A DNA stretch of 64,000 nt, taken from Pseudomonas sp. SCA2728.1_7. GTDB taxonomy: Bacteria; Pseudomonadota; Gammaproteobacteria; Pseudomonadales; Pseudomonadaceae. The notes under the pieces are model-generated. The model was not told where the DNA came from, did not search any database, and saw nothing but the letters and a program-made list of their open reading frames with translations. This document shows positions 9,911-19,534 of the stretch, one piece after another. Numbering within the stretch: the stretch's first letter is position 1; every line of letters begins with the position of its first letter. The stretch lies in NCBI RefSeq assembly GCF_018138145.1, contig NZ_CP073104.1, positions 5,647,001-5,711,000 of the forward strand, given 5' to 3'. Made by a program: the position numbers and the translations under genes.

Positions 9911-11338
9911 TTACAGAGTCAGGAAGCCGTCGTAGAGACCGTAGGCAGCCACCAGGGCGCCCACGACCACTGCGGCGAAAATCAGCTTCTCGACGTTAGT
10001 GAAAATCGGTTGTTTGAGTTCCAGCTTGGCTTTGGCGAACAGGATCGCGCCGGGGGCATAGAGCAGGGCTGAGAGCAGCAGGTACTTGATCCCGCCGGCG
10101 TACAGCAGCCAGACCGCATAGATCAGCGCGATGCCGCCGATAATCAGATCCTTGCGCCGTTCGGCCGCGAAGCCTTCGTAACTTTCACCGCGCACCGCCA
10201 GCAGCAGGGCGTAGGCCGCCGACCACAGGTACGGCACCAGAATCATCGAAGTGGCGAGGTAGATCAGCGACAGGTAAGTGCTGGCCGAAAACAGCGTGAT
10301 GACCAGGAAAATCTGCACCATCGCGTTGGTCAGCCACAGGGCGTTGACCGGTACGTGGTTGGCGTTTTCCTTGCGCAGAAACTCCGGCATGGTGTGGTCT
10401 TTGGCGGCGGCGAACATGATCTCCGCACACAGCAGCACCCACGACAGCAGCGCCCCCAGCAGCGAGATGATCAGACCGACGCTGATCAGCACCGCGCCCC
10501 AGTGACCGACCACATGCTCAAGCACGGCGGCCATCGACGGGTTCTGCAGTTTCGCCAGTTCCGGTTGGGTCATGATGCCCAGCGACAGCACGTTCACCAG
10601 CACCAGAAACAGCAGCACGGTGATGAAGCCGATCACGGTGGCCTTACCGACGTCCGAGCGTTTTTCCGCGCGGGCCGAGAAGATGCTCGCGCCCTCGATG
10701 CCGATGAACACCCACACGGTGACCAGCATCATGTTGCGCACCTGGTTCATCACACTGCCCAGATCCGGATTTTTGATGCCCCAGATGTCGGCGGTGAAGA
10801 TGTCCAGTTTGAAGGCGAACACCGCGATCAACACGAACAGCAGCAGCGGTACGACCTTGGCGACCGTGGTCACCAGGTTGATGAACGCTGCTTCCTTGAT
10901 CCCGCGCAGCACCAGAAAGTGCACCGCCCACAACAGCACCGAGGCGCCAATCACCGCAGCAACGGTGTTGCCCTCACCGAAAACCGGAAAGAAATAGCCG
11001 AGGGTGCTGAACAGCAGAACGAAGTAACCGACGTTACCCAGCCAGGCGCTGATCCAGTAACCCCAAGCGGACGAGAAACCCATGTAATCGCCAAATCCGG
11101 CCTTGGCGTAGGCGTAGACACCGCCGTCCAGGTCAGGCTTGCGATTGGCGAGGGTCTGGAAGACAAAAGCGAGGGTGAGCATGCCGACAGCGGTGATGGC
11201 CCAACCGATAAGTACTGCACCGACATCGGCGCTGGCGGCCATGTTTTGCGGCAAGGAGAATATCCCGCCACCGATCATTGAACCGACTACCAATGCAACC
11301 AGTGCACCTAGTCGTAGTTTTCCGGGAGCTTCAGACAT
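9911..11338 (-). CDS. arcD: Arginine:ornithine antiporter
   Basis: This APC-superfamily exchanger has about 12-13 membrane segments. It imports arginine and exports ornithine, which drives the deiminase pathway without energy cost. The ATG at 11338 (475 residues) is chosen because GGAG lies eight bases before it, but only two bases before the upstream in-frame ATG. The substrate motif GSMIGGGIFSLPQNMA near the N-terminus is typical of ArcD. It heads the operon and has an ANR-like site upstream. A close paralogue is divergently encoded next to it. Confidence 0.95.
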   Translation of the reverse strand: MSEAPGKLRLGALVALVVGSMIGGGIFSLPQNMAASADVGAVLIGWAITAVGMLTLAFVFQTLANRKPDLDGGVYAYAKAGFGDYMGFSSAWGYWISAWLGNVGYFVLLFSTLGYFFPVFGEGNTVAAVIGASVLLWAVHFLVLRGIKEAAFINLVTTVAKVVPLLLFVLIAVFAFKLDIFTADIWGIKNPDLGSVMNQVRNMMLVTVWVFIGIEGASIFSARAEKRSDVGKATVIGFITVLLFLVLVNVLSLGIMTQPELAKLQNPSMAAVLEHVVGHWGAVLISVGLIISLLGALLSWVLLCAEIMFAAAKDHTMPEFLRKENANHVPVNALWLTNAMVQIFLVITLFSASTYLSLIYLATSMILVPYLWSAAYALLLAVRGESYEGFAAERRKDLIIGGIALIYAVWLLYAGGIKYLLLSALLYAPGAILFAKAKLELKQPIFTNVEKLIFAAVVVGALVAAYGLYDGFLTL

Positions 11339-11778
11339 TTGCATGACTCCATTGCAGGAGAGAAGAGATCACAGCGTAGTTCTGTTGTCTGTTCAAACAG
11401 CTGACTTAGATCAGTGCATGGTCACATTCCATTGTTAATGAATGACTTAGGCTTCGACTGAAGGCATAAAGCTCCTACCTGCAAGGCCCGTCCTAGAGGC
11501 GTTGTGGCTACATCTTTGGGAATGACTAGTATTACTTTCGAATTATCACGCTAGTTCTTTTTCAGCTTTTGGCAAATTTTCCGCCTCTGTTTTCAGTACA
11601 GAATTGATTTATCAGGATCAGCGCACAAAACCGACTTAGCGTGCTAGAGCGTTAGCGTCATCGGCTATATAAAAATGGGCGTTAATTGGCGTTACCTGAT
11701 AAACGTCATCTACCTTTATCCGTTTAGTTAATCGTCGTTAAAATCCAATTCTCACCACACATTCAAAGGGAAACTGAA
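11339..11778. other. Intergenic region between the two divergent arcD genes
   Basis: This 440-base gap is clearly more AT-rich than its surroundings and holds no convincing gene. On the arcD side it has the ANR-like site (11401-11414). Before arcD2 it contains a TATATAAAA stretch at about 11664 and a loosely ANR-like TTTAT-CAGG-ATCAG at 11608-11621. arcD2 is preceded by AAAGGGAAACTGAA as its ribosome site. Confidence 0.6.
11401..11414 (-). promoter_or_regulatory. ANR/FNR-like box upstream of arcD
   Basis: CTGAC-TTAG-ATCAG is close to the ANR box TTGAC-N4-ATCAG that I recall from the P. aeruginosa arc promoter; only the first base differs. Its centre is 69 bases before the arcD start. A class II position (-41.5) would put the transcript start about 28 bases upstream of arcD, with a weak TACGCT as -10. 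Confidence 0.65.
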
Positions 11779-13206
11779 ATGTCGCAACCGACGCAAAAGC
11801 TGCGATTAGGCGCGTTGATCGCCCTGGTGGTGGGTTCGATGATTGGCGGGGGGATTTTCTCGCTGCCGCAGAACATGGCGGCACGCGCCGATGCCGGGGC
11901 GATCCTGATCGGTTGGGGGATTACCGCGATCGGCATGCTGACTCTGGCGTTCGTCTTTCAGACCCTGGCCAATCGCAAACCCGAACTGGATTCCGGCGTG
12001 TATGCCTACGCCAAGGCCGGGTTTGGCGACTACATGGGTTTCTCGTCGGCGTGGGGTTACTGGATCAGCGCGTGGCTGGGCAATGTCGGGTATTTCGTCT
12101 TGTTGTTCAGCACCCTTGGGTATTTTTTTCCGGTGTTTGGCCAGGGCAACACGCCAATCGCCATCGGCTGCGCCTCGGTGCTGCTGTGGGCCGTGCATTT
12201 TCTGGTGATGCGCGGGATCAAGGAAGCGGCGCTGATCAATCAACTGACCACGGTGGCCAAAGTCGTACCGCTGATCATGTTCATCGTCATCGCGGCGGTG
12301 GCATTCAAGGCTGACATTTTCACTCGTGACATCTGGGGCACCAGCAACCCGAATTTCGGCGGGGTGATGGATCAGGTGCGCAACATGATGCTGGTCACGG
12401 TGTTCGTGTTCATCGGCATCGAAGGCGCCAGCGTGTACTCGGCGCGGGCGGAAAAACGCAGCGACGTCGGTCGCGCCACGGTCATCGGTTTTGTCGGCGT
12501 GCTGGCGCTGCTGGTGCTGGTCAACGTGCTGTCGCTGGGGATCATGAGCCAGCCGGAGCTGGCGAATCTGCAGAACCCGTCACTGGCGGCGGTACTCGAA
12601 CACATTGTCGGGCCGTGGGGCGCGCTGTTGATCAGCATCGGTCTGGCGATTTCACTGCTCGGTGCGTTGCTGTCCTGGGCCTTGCTGTGTGCGGAAATCC
12701 TCTTCGCCACGGCCAAGGACAAGACCATGCCGGCGTTCCTGAAAAAGGAAAACAGGAACCACGTGCCGGTCAATGCGTTGTGGCTGACCAACGTGATGAT
12801 CCAGATTTTCCTCTTGATCACGTTGTTTTCGGCGGGCACTTACACCAGCCTGATTTATCTGGCCTCGTCGATGATTCTGGTGCCGTATCTGTGGTCGGCG
12901 GCGTACGCGGTGCTGCTCAGCGGACGCGGCGAAACCTATGAGCATGCCTCGGCCGAACGCACCAAGGACCTGCTGATCGGCGGCATCGCCCTAGGGTATG
13001 CGGTGTGGTTGTTGTATGCCGGCGGCGTGAAGTATTTGCTGCTGTCGGCGTTGCTGTATGCGCCGGGGGTGATCCTGTTTGCCAAGGCCAAGCGTGAGGC
13101 GGGCGAACCGTTGTTCACCCATGTCGAGAAGGGCATTTTCACCTGCGTGGTTATTGGCGCGGGGCTGGCGGCGTATGGGTTGTACAGCGGTGTGCTGTCG
13201 TTGTGA
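11779..13206 (+). CDS. ArcD-type amino acid antiporter, second copy
   Basis: This 475-residue APC-family antiporter has the same length as ArcD and is near-identical in long stretches (GSMIGGGIFSLPQNMAA, MGFSSAWGYWISAWLGNVGY). It is a full-length paralogue, not a fragment, and is divergent from arcD. It probably also exchanges arginine and ornithine, but it is not in an operon with deiminase genes and lacks a clear ANR box, so its expression should differ. Lysine or another basic amino acid is a possible alternative substrate. Its stop overlaps the start of the next gene by GTGA. Confidence 0.9.
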   Translation: MSQPTQKLRLGALIALVVGSMIGGGIFSLPQNMAARADAGAILIGWGITAIGMLTLAFVFQTLANRKPELDSGVYAYAKAGFGDYMGFSSAWGYWISAWLGNVGYFVLLFSTLGYFFPVFGQGNTPIAIGCASVLLWAVHFLVMRGIKEAALINQLTTVAKVVPLIMFIVIAAVAFKADIFTRDIWGTSNPNFGGVMDQVRNMMLVTVFVFIGIEGASVYSARAEKRSDVGRATVIGFVGVLALLVLVNVLSLGIMSQPELANLQNPSLAAVLEHIVGPWGALLISIGLAISLLGALLSWALLCAEILFATAKDKTMPAFLKKENRNHVPVNALWLTNVMIQIFLLITLFSAGTYTSLIYLASSMILVPYLWSAAYAVLLSGRGETYEHASAERTKDLLIGGIALGYAVWLLYAGGVKYLLLSALLYAPGVILFAKAKREAGEPLFTHVEKGIFTCVVIGAGLAAYGLYSGVLSL

Positions 13207-14066
13207 GGTTGTCGCTTGCGTATGCGCCGCCGTATGACTGGGACGCAATGCTGGGGTTTCTCGCGGCGCGGGCGGTGGTCGGGATGGAGGTTGTGGTCGA
13301 GGATGTGTACTCGCGCAGCATCGGGTTGAACGGGCTTCATGGCACGGTTTCAATTTGGCCTGAGGCAGGGAATGCCTTGGCGGTTGAGCTGGATTTTCCT
13401 GATCCGTTGATGGTGCCCGAGATCGTTATCAGGTTGCGGCGGATGTTTGATCTGGATGCGGATCTGGCGCTGATGCACGGGCATTTGGCGAGTGATCCGT
13501 TGCTGGCGCGGTTGATTGCCGAGCGTCCGGGGCTGCGGATTCCCGGTGCGTGGGATGGCTTGGAATTGGCGTTTCGCGCGGTGCTCGGGCAGCAGATTAC
13601 GGTGCTGGCGGCGATTCGTTTGGCGGGGAAACTGGTTGGGCAATATGGCGCGCCGCTGGATTCGGGCGTGCCTGGATTGACCCATGTGTTTCCCGAGGCG
13701 GACGTGTTGGCAGCGGCAGATCTGGCGGCGCTGGGCATGCCGAAAAGTCGCGGGCGGACGCTGTCGGGTGTGGTGCAAGCGTTGCTGGATGAGCCTTCTT
13801 TGTTTGAACCGAATCGCGAGGGTGGCGTGGCGCGGTTGTTGGCCTTGCACGGGATTGGCGAGTGGACGGCGCAGTACATTGCGTTGCGGCAGTTGCGCGA
13901 TCTGGATGGGTTTCCGACCAGGGATGTCGGGTTGCTGAGAGCGCTGGAAGTGCTGGAAGGCAAGCGGCCGACAGAGCGGGAATTGTCGTTGCGCGCTGAG
14001 GCGTGGCGGCCGTATCGGGGGTATGCGGCGCAGCTTTTGTGGACATCTTTGAGCCGGGCAGATTGA
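13203..14066 (+). CDS. DNA-3-methyladenine glycosylase, AlkA type
   Basis: A GTG start that overlaps the arcD2 stop (GTGA) gives 287 residues. The N-terminal part (about 1-100) resembles the AlkA_N domain. The rest is a helix-hairpin-helix GPD fold. LLALHGIGEWTAQYIALR is the hairpin, and the Asp in GFPTRDVGLL is the expected catalytic residue. VLGQQITVLAA is also conserved. It should excise alkylated bases to start base-excision repair. No Ada-type regulator is adjacent, and the coupling to an amino acid transporter is unusual. Confidence 0.9.
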   Translation: MRLSLAYAPPYDWDAMLGFLAARAVVGMEVVVEDVYSRSIGLNGLHGTVSIWPEAGNALAVELDFPDPLMVPEIVIRLRRMFDLDADLALMHGHLASDPLLARLIAERPGLRIPGAWDGLELAFRAVLGQQITVLAAIRLAGKLVGQYGAPLDSGVPGLTHVFPEADVLAAADLAALGMPKSRGRTLSGVVQALLDEPSLFEPNREGGVARLLALHGIGEWTAQYIALRQLRDLDGFPTRDVGLLRALEVLEGKRPTERELSLRAEAWRPYRGYAAQLLWTSLSRAD

Positions 14067-14094
14067 TACATCATCACTCGGCCTGAAATTGCAG

Positions 14095-14400
14095 CCCTCA
14101 CCCCAGCCCTCTCCCAGAGGGAGAGGGGGCCGATCGAGGTGTCTTGCGTTGTCCATCGACCTGCAAGACCGAGTCGATTATGGATTCAGCGCCAATCGTT
14201 CAAGTCGGTGAATCTCTTCAGTATCCCCGAATCAGTCTCTCTCTCTGAGAGCGGGGGCCGACCGAGGTGTTTTGCGCTATCCATCGACCTGAAAGACCGA
14301 GTCGATTATGGATTCAGCGCCAATCGTTCAAGTCGGTGAATCTCTTCAATATTCCCCGATCGGTCCCCTCTCCCTCTGGGAGAGGGTTAGGGTGAGGGGC
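14095..14400. repeat. Two-unit mosaic repeat cluster
   Basis: A head CCCTCACCCCAGCCCTCTCC is followed by two cores containing GAGTCGATTATGGATTCAGC and CAATCGTTCAAGTCGGTGAA, each roughly 130 bases long. It closes with an inverted head (GGGTTAGGGTGAGGGG). It occupies the space between the convergent glycosylase and CoA-transferase genes. No other feature was seen there. Confidence 0.88.
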
Positions 14401-14402
14401 TT

Positions 14403-15752
14403 TTAATTCCACTGTGGGTGATGAGAACCCAGTTCTGTGGCCGGCAACGCCCACTGAATCGGTGTGCCGCTGATCTTCACCGGCACCTGCAAGCGATGCG
14501 CCGGGCCCCACGGGGTCTGCTCCACCGACACCACCTGATCCTGTTCATCCTCGGCACGTAGCGCTTCGGTTGTCCCCGGCGCAGACTCGATCAACAACTT
14601 CGCCGTCCGCGCCAGCGACAATCGCGCCGAGCCACCGCGACCCGTGTTCAAACGCTCAGTCAGCAATCTGATCGCACTCGCCGCCATCAAATACCCCGTC
14701 GCATGATCCAGCGCCTGCACCGGCAACGGCGTCGGTTTATCGGCCTGTTGCCAGCGCTGCCCGGCCTCGGCGATGCCGCTGCTCATCTGCACCAGACTGT
14801 CGAAACCACGGCGGTTTTGCCACGGGCCGCTCCAGCCGTAAGCGTTGAGACCGACATCGATCAGGCCCGGCGCGAGCTGGCGACGGCGCTCAACGCCGAA
14901 GCCGAGATTTTCCAGTGCGTCGGCGCGGTAGCCGTGCAGCAGAATATCGGCGTCCTTCAACAGACTTTCGAACACCGCACGATCTGCCGAGTCATGCAGA
15001 TTCAACCGTGCGCAGCGTTTGCCGAGGGTCATTTCCGGGACGACACCGGGCTCGTTCCAGGTCGGTGAATCGATGCGCAATACATCGGCGCCAAGGCCCG
15101 CGAGAAAACGGCTGGCGGTGGGACCAGCGAGCACGCGCGTCAGGTCCAGCACCTTGATCCCGGCCAACGGTTGCGCCACCGAGCCTCGCCAGGTTTGGCT
15201 GTTTTCATCTTGCGAATCGAGGAAATGCACCAGCGGCTCGGCATTCACCGCCAGTCCCTGCGGATGCGTCTGCCACTGTGCCCAACTGCGCATTTCGGCG
15301 GCGCAGCCCTTGGCCTCGACCACCGCTTGTTCCAGATCCGTACTTGCCCATTGCGCGACTTTCGCCGCCATCGCAGCACGGTCGGCGCAGGCACCGAGCA
15401 CACGTTCAGCGGCGGCGCGGTGATGTGGGGCGTTGGTGTGCAGGCGGATCCAGCCATCCTGTGTGGCGTAGTCGCCGGCAACCGGGTCCCACAGCGGTGG
15501 TACTTGCCAGCCCATCGGGCGCAGCGAGGTCGAGAACCAGAACGAGGCCAGGCGTCGGTCGACTTCAATGTCGGGCAAGTGACCGGTCTGCTGTTCGATC
15601 AATTGGCTAACGGCCTGACCGGCCGCGGCCATGCTGGTGCAGGCAAGCTCGGTAACGGCGAACGCCGAGGGCAGGGCGCCGCGGTCGGTGAACGGAATCG
15701 GCGTGTGTGACAAGCCGAGTGCGGCTTGAATGGACGTGAGTAAATCAGTCAT
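14403..15752 (-). CDS. CoA-transferase family III (CaiB/BaiF) protein
   Basis: This 449-residue protein is of the family that moves CoA between carboxylic acids. The segment GIKVLDLTRVLAGPTASRFL, then LGADVLRIDSP, is the family's signature CoA-binding start. GYRADALENLGFG contains the region where the catalytic Asp is expected. It is unusual that the conserved start appears only near residue 190, after an N-terminal half that looks like a second, diverged copy. The fold may thus be a fused two-domain form. It stands alone, so the substrate cannot be inferred. Confidence 0.85.
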   Translation of the reverse strand: MTDLLTSIQAALGLSHTPIPFTDRGALPSAFAVTELACTSMAAAGQAVSQLIEQQTGHLPDIEVDRRLASFWFSTSLRPMGWQVPPLWDPVAGDYATQDGWIRLHTNAPHHRAAAERVLGACADRAAMAAKVAQWASTDLEQAVVEAKGCAAEMRSWAQWQTHPQGLAVNAEPLVHFLDSQDENSQTWRGSVAQPLAGIKVLDLTRVLAGPTASRFLAGLGADVLRIDSPTWNEPGVVPEMTLGKRCARLNLHDSADRAVFESLLKDADILLHGYRADALENLGFGVERRRQLAPGLIDVGLNAYGWSGPWQNRRGFDSLVQMSSGIAEAGQRWQQADKPTPLPVQALDHATGYLMAASAIRLLTERLNTGRGGSARLSLARTAKLLIESAPGTTEALRAEDEQDQVVSVEQTPWGPAHRLQVPVKISGTPIQWALPATELGSHHPQWN

Positions 15753-15817
15753 CGAAGGCCCTCCGGAGCGAGAGGGCGATGATAGTGCAAAAAATCATTG
15801 GATTAGATGAAAGCTCC

Positions 15818-15906
15818 TGTAGGAGTGAGCCTGCTCGCGATCGCGGTGGGTCAGTCGACACATGCTCCACTGATCCACCGCGATCGCGAGCAGGCTCACT
15901 CCTACA
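15818..15906. repeat. REPIN 4
   Basis: The arms end in CGCGATCGCGG next to the loop, a variant of the common CGCGATAGCG. It lies between the chemoreceptor gene and the CoA-transferase gene, both on the minus strand. Confidence 0.9.
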
Positions 15907-15924
15907 AGGGAAATGCAGTGTGGC

Positions 15925-18063
15925 TTAGACGCGGAACTGATCCATCAATTTCATCTGCTGACTGGCCAGGGCATTGAGCTGGCTGCTGATCGCGGCTGAC
16001 TCAGTGGCTTGTTCAGTCAATGTTTCGGTAACGGTACGAATCGCCGAGACATTGCGATTGACCTCTTCAGCCACCGCACTCTGCTGCTCAGCTGCACTGG
16101 CAATCTGCAAGTTCATGTCACTGATCACCGTCACCGCATCGCTGATCTTGCCCAGCGCATCGACGGCCTGACGAATCTGCCCGGCGTTGTTGTGCGCCTG
16201 GGTCTGGCTCGAATGCATGGTCGCGACCACGCCTCGGGTGCCGGTCTGAATCCGCTCGATCACGATGCGAATCTCTTCCACCGAATCCTGCGTGCGCTTG
16301 GCGAGGTTGCGCACTTCGTCGGCAACCACGGCAAAACCACGGCCACTCTCACCGGCACGGGCGGCTTCAATCGCCGCGTTGAGGGCGAGCAGGTTGGTCT
16401 GCTCGGCGATGCTGCGGATCACCTCCAGTACCGAGCCGATCTGCTCGCTGTTGACCGCCAGTGCTTCAACCTCAGTCACTGCCTTGCTGACTTCATCGGC
16501 CAGTTGATTGATGTCGCGGGTGCTGCGCTCGATGATCGACATGCCGTCCTTGGCCGACTGATCGGCACCTTTCGCGGCATTGGCTGCGTTCGATGCGCTG
16601 TTGGCGACGTCGTGGGCAGTGGCGCTCATTTCGTTGGAGGCGGTGGCGACCTGATCGATCTCGCGGAACTGCACCTGCATGCCTTCACTGGTCTGGCGGG
16701 CGATTTCCGAAGACTGGTCGGCGGTGCCGCGCGCCTCGGTGATGCTCTGCTTGATCTGCGCGATGGTCGGTTGCAGCTTGTCGAGGAAGCGGTTGAACCA
16801 GTTGACCAGTTCGCCCAGTTCATCCTGCTTGCTGTAGTTCAGGCGTTGGGTCAGATCGCCTTCGCCGCTGGCAATATTTTTCAGCATCTCGGCGACGCTG
16901 TTGATCGGCCGGGTGACGCCGGATGCGGTCAGCCAGATCAGCAGCAGGCCAACCAGACCGGCGACCACGGCAACCAGCAGCGCTGTGATCACGCCAGTTT
17001 CCTGAGCATCGTCGAGTACCGCTTGCAACTTGACCGAGTCGGCCAGCAGCACTTGTTTCGGCAGGTCGATGACCACGCCCCAGGCGCGCGAGTTACCGAT
17101 CGGATCGACCGGGTACACCGCACGAATAAGGTCGCCCTGTTCGAGAATCTTCGGTGTGCCAGAAGTCAGCAGTTGCAGCACGTCTTTGCCATCGGCACCG
17201 AGGGTGTCGCTGATCTTTTTGCCGACCTTGCTCGCGTCGGAACTGTCGGCGCCGAGCACGCCGCTGCCAGAGACGATCAGCATATGCCCGGCGTTGTTGA
17301 ACAGGCTGCGCTGGGAATCCACGGCCGCCGCTTGCAGGGCGTCGAGGGCGATGTCGACGCCGACCACGCCGATGGCTTTGCCGTCGACAATCAACGGCAC
17401 GGAAATGGTCGTCATGAGCATTTCCTTGCCACCGACGGTGTCGGCATACGGATCGAGCAGGCAGGTACGCTTGTTATCGCGAGGGCAGGTGTACCAACTG
17501 TTGTAGGGCGTGCCGCTGACGCTGAGGGTGGTTTTGGTCAGGTCTTCTTCGACCATGATGGTGTTCAGCGAGGCACCGGCGGCGCGACTCCAGTAAGTCG
17601 CGAAACGCCCGGCTTCGTTGGACTGACGAGCGGCATCGTTGGCGAATTCGCTGTCCTTGCCGTCGAGAGCGTTCGGTTCGAAAGCGAGCCAGATACCGAG
17701 CACTTTATCGTTGCGCTCAAAAGCGGTTTTCAGGCTCAGGTTCAACTCTTCGCGCAGGGCGCCGGCGTCCAGCGAACGCTTGGCGGCCATGACGCGCAGG
17801 TCCTTGATCTGATCCGCTACGGCAGTGATCACCGTCAGGCTTTCGCCGAAGGTTTTCTGCACCCGCACCGCTTGTTCGGCGGCTTTGGCTTGCAACAGAT
17901 TCTGCACACTGGCGGTGAGCAATTTGTTGCTGGAGTTGCTGACCAGTTCGTCGTTCTGATTGGTCTGGTAGATGTTCATGCCGACGATCAGCGCAACCAC
18001 ACCGAGCAGGCACAGGCCGGAGAGCAGAACGATTTTCAGGCGAATGGACAGAGCGTCGAACAT
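15925..18063 (-). CDS. Methyl-accepting chemotaxis protein with dCache sensor
   Basis: The start [20 protein letters not shown] (712 residues) puts the first membrane helix at about residues 10-30. A large periplasmic region (about 35-365) looks like a double Cache domain, including [15 protein letters not shown] and [13 protein letters not shown] second helix (about 370-395), a HAMP domain ([11 protein letters not shown]) and a cytoplasmic signalling hairpin with [20 protein letters not shown] follow. No C-terminal CheR-binding pentapeptide is present. Size and layout resemble the polyamine/histamine receptors McpU and TlpQ, but the ligand is not established from sequence. Confidence 0.9.
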   Translation of the reverse strand: MFDALSIRLKIVLLSGLCLLGVVALIVGMNIYQTNQNDELVSNSSNKLLTASVQNLLQAKAAEQAVRVQKTFGESLTVITAVADQIKDLRVMAAKRSLDAGALREELNLSLKTAFERNDKVLGIWLAFEPNALDGKDSEFANDAARQSNEAGRFATYWSRAAGASLNTIMVEEDLTKTTLSVSGTPYNSWYTCPRDNKRTCLLDPYADTVGGKEMLMTTISVPLIVDGKAIGVVGVDIALDALQAAAVDSQRSLFNNAGHMLIVSGSGVLGADSSDASKVGKKISDTLGADGKDVLQLLTSGTPKILEQGDLIRAVYPVDPIGNSRAWGVVIDLPKQVLLADSVKLQAVLDDAQETGVITALLVAVVAGLVGLLLIWLTASGVTRPINSVAEMLKNIASGEGDLTQRLNYSKQDELGELVNWFNRFLDKLQPTIAQIKQSITEARGTADQSSEIARQTSEGMQVQFREIDQVATASNEMSATAHDVANSASNAANAAKGADQSAKDGMSIIERSTRDINQLADEVSKAVTEVEALAVNSEQIGSVLEVIRSIAEQTNLLALNAAIEAARAGESGRGFAVVADEVRNLAKRTQDSVEEIRIVIERIQTGTRGVVATMHSSQTQAHNNAGQIRQAVDALGKISDAVTVISDMNLQIASAAEQQSAVAEEVNRNVSAIRTVTETLTEQATESAAISSQLNALASQQMKLMDQFRV

Positions 18064-18253
18064 GGGGCGATCTCGCGAATGAATAAACGGGTGGCAGGCG
18101 GACATGAACTATCCGGTACGCCAAATCCATTCAGCGCCATTCAATGCTCATCGGCGTGGATGCAGAGGTCATGAGGCGCGTGCCGACGGACGGTCAGCGC
18201 TAAACGTTTGCGCAGGGGAAAGTGCTGAAAAAGCGAATAATTACAGGGATGTT

Positions 18254-18664
18254 TCAGTGCGAAGACGGGTCAGTGCAGACCCGGATGGATTCCGGGCGCG
18301 ACCAGATCCACAGATTGCCCAGGCTCATCCCGGCAATCGCCAGATAGATCGGCCAGCCGTGGTCGAGCATCACCAGCATTAACGTCGCGCAAAGCAACAT
18401 GCTCACTGTCGCGCTGACTTTGGCCTTGCGCGCGATGATCTTGCCGTTGCGCCAGTTGCTGAGGATCGGCCCGAACAGGCGATGGTTTTCCAGCCAGGCA
18501 CTCAGGCGCGGCGAACTGCGGGTCGCGGCCCAAGCGGCGAGGAGGATGAACTCGGTGGTCGGCAGGCCGGGCACGACAATGGCGATCAAGCCGATGCCGA
18601 GGCTGACGTAGGCCAGCAGACCGAACAGCAGACGGGCGAGTTTCGAGGAGGCGGGTTGCGGCAT
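18254..18664 (-). CDS. DUF454 (YbaN-like) inner-membrane protein
   Basis: This 136-residue protein has three to four hydrophobic segments (LLFGLLAYVSLGIGLIAIVV near the N-terminus and two near the C-terminus). The conserved stretch IVVPGLPTTEFILLAAW and the following HRLFGPILSNW identify the DUF454/YbaN family. The role is unknown. In some Pseudomonas it lies near heme oxygenase, and here too it is directly downstream of the heme locus, separated by a REPIN. Confidence 0.85.
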   Translation of the reverse strand: MPQPASSKLARLLFGLLAYVSLGIGLIAIVVPGLPTTEFILLAAWAATRSSPRLSAWLENHRLFGPILSNWRNGKIIARKAKVSATVSMLLCATLMLVMLDHGWPIYLAIAGMSLGNLWIWSRPESIRVCTDPSSH

Positions 18665-18722
18665 GGGCTACGCGGTGGCTTCTGAAGCGGAATGGAGATC
18701 TTACAGGCTTACGCAGTTCCCC

Positions 18723-18812
18723 TGTAGGAGTGAGCCTGCTCGCGATAGCGGTGTATCAGTCGACATTCATATTGAATGACAGGACGCCATCGCGAGCAGG
18801 CTCACTCCTACA
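18723..18812. repeat. REPIN 5
   Basis: The left arm has GCGATAGCGG, while the right arm has CGCCATCGCG, so the base of the loop side is mismatched. It lies between hemO and the DUF454 gene. Confidence 0.88.
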
Positions 18813-18826
18813 GGATGTGTGTTGTG

Positions 18827-19423
18827 TCAGGCCGGTTCGGCTTCTGTGGCGTAAGCCTGTTCCAGCAGCACGGTGAAACGGTTGAACGCGTCGATCGCAC
18901 CTTGCTCGACTTCAGCTTCTTCTTCAGCGCTGAACTGCAGCGAATCGAGGGTGCGTACGAAGCTTTTCCAGCCTTCCGCACGGCCACCTTCTGGCTCACC
19001 CAGGTGACGGGCACCAAAGGTTTCGCTCAGCTCCAGCGCCACAGCGCGTTTGATCAGGAACGCCGCACCGAGCTTTGAACCTTCGGAAACAAAGATCCAG
19101 CCCAGAGCACGCGCCTTGCTCGGATTTTTCACTGCGCCTGCGACCGCTGCCGGCACTTCGGTGTCCAGATCAGCCAGGTCAGCCTTGGCCGCTTCGGCGC
19201 GGCAACGCGCCGGCAGATCCGGGACGATGGCGGTCAGTTCGGCATCGTTGTACAGCTCGACCAGTTCCGACTGGAACAGGTACTGCGCGACGACAAAACG
19301 GGCGAAATTGGCGCGGGTCTCGAACGGCGCGTGGGCTTTGACCAGGGCGTCGAGTTTGCTGTGCGGCTCATGGGTGATCTGGTTCAGGCGTTGTGAACGC
19401 AGGGCTTTTTCCGAAGTGGTCAT
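18827..19423 (-). CDS. hemO: Heme oxygenase (biliverdin-producing)
   Basis: This 198-residue protein is the size of the P. aeruginosa HemO/PigA enzyme. It opens heme to biliverdin, CO and iron in the cytoplasm. The proximal ligand is probably His21 in ITHEPHSKLD, and the distal helix contains GWIFVSEGSKLGAAFL. AAGGACATGTC precedes the start. It is downstream of the receptor gene but behind a hairpin with seven Ts, so it likely has read-through or its own promoter. Confidence 0.93.
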   Translation of the reverse strand: MTTSEKALRSQRLNQITHEPHSKLDALVKAHAPFETRANFARFVVAQYLFQSELVELYNDAELTAIVPDLPARCRAEAAKADLADLDTEVPAAVAGAVKNPSKARALGWIFVSEGSKLGAAFLIKRAVALELSETFGARHLGEPEGGRAEGWKSFVRTLDSLQFSAEEEAEVEQGAIDAFNRFTVLLEQAYATEAEPA

Positions 19424-19483
19424 GACATGTCCTTGATAAAAGAGGCGCTTGATAACGAGACGAACAAGACGCCGTGCAAGCGT

Positions 19484-19525
19484 AAAAAAACCTCACGGCG
19501 CGGTGCCTGAACACGCGCAGTGAGG
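19484..19525 (-). terminator. Intrinsic terminator after the heme receptor gene
   Basis: On the minus strand CCTCAC...GTGAGG pair as the base of a stem with an inner GCGCG/CGCGC section, followed by TTTTTTT. It starts nine bases after the receptor stop and separates it from hemO. Confidence 0.8.
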
Positions 19526-19534
19526 TTGGCCGGA

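Noticed and set aside
11608..11621. ANR box for the second arcD gene (TTTAT-CAGG-ATCAG)
   Set aside because: The left half lacks the TTGA core and the distance to the gene (about 165 bases) is too long; kept only as a note in the gap description.
16009..18174. A 721-codon plus-strand frame opposite the chemoreceptor gene
   Set aside because: Shadow of the real gene; the protein has no recognisable domain and the start lies within the signalling domain's antisense.
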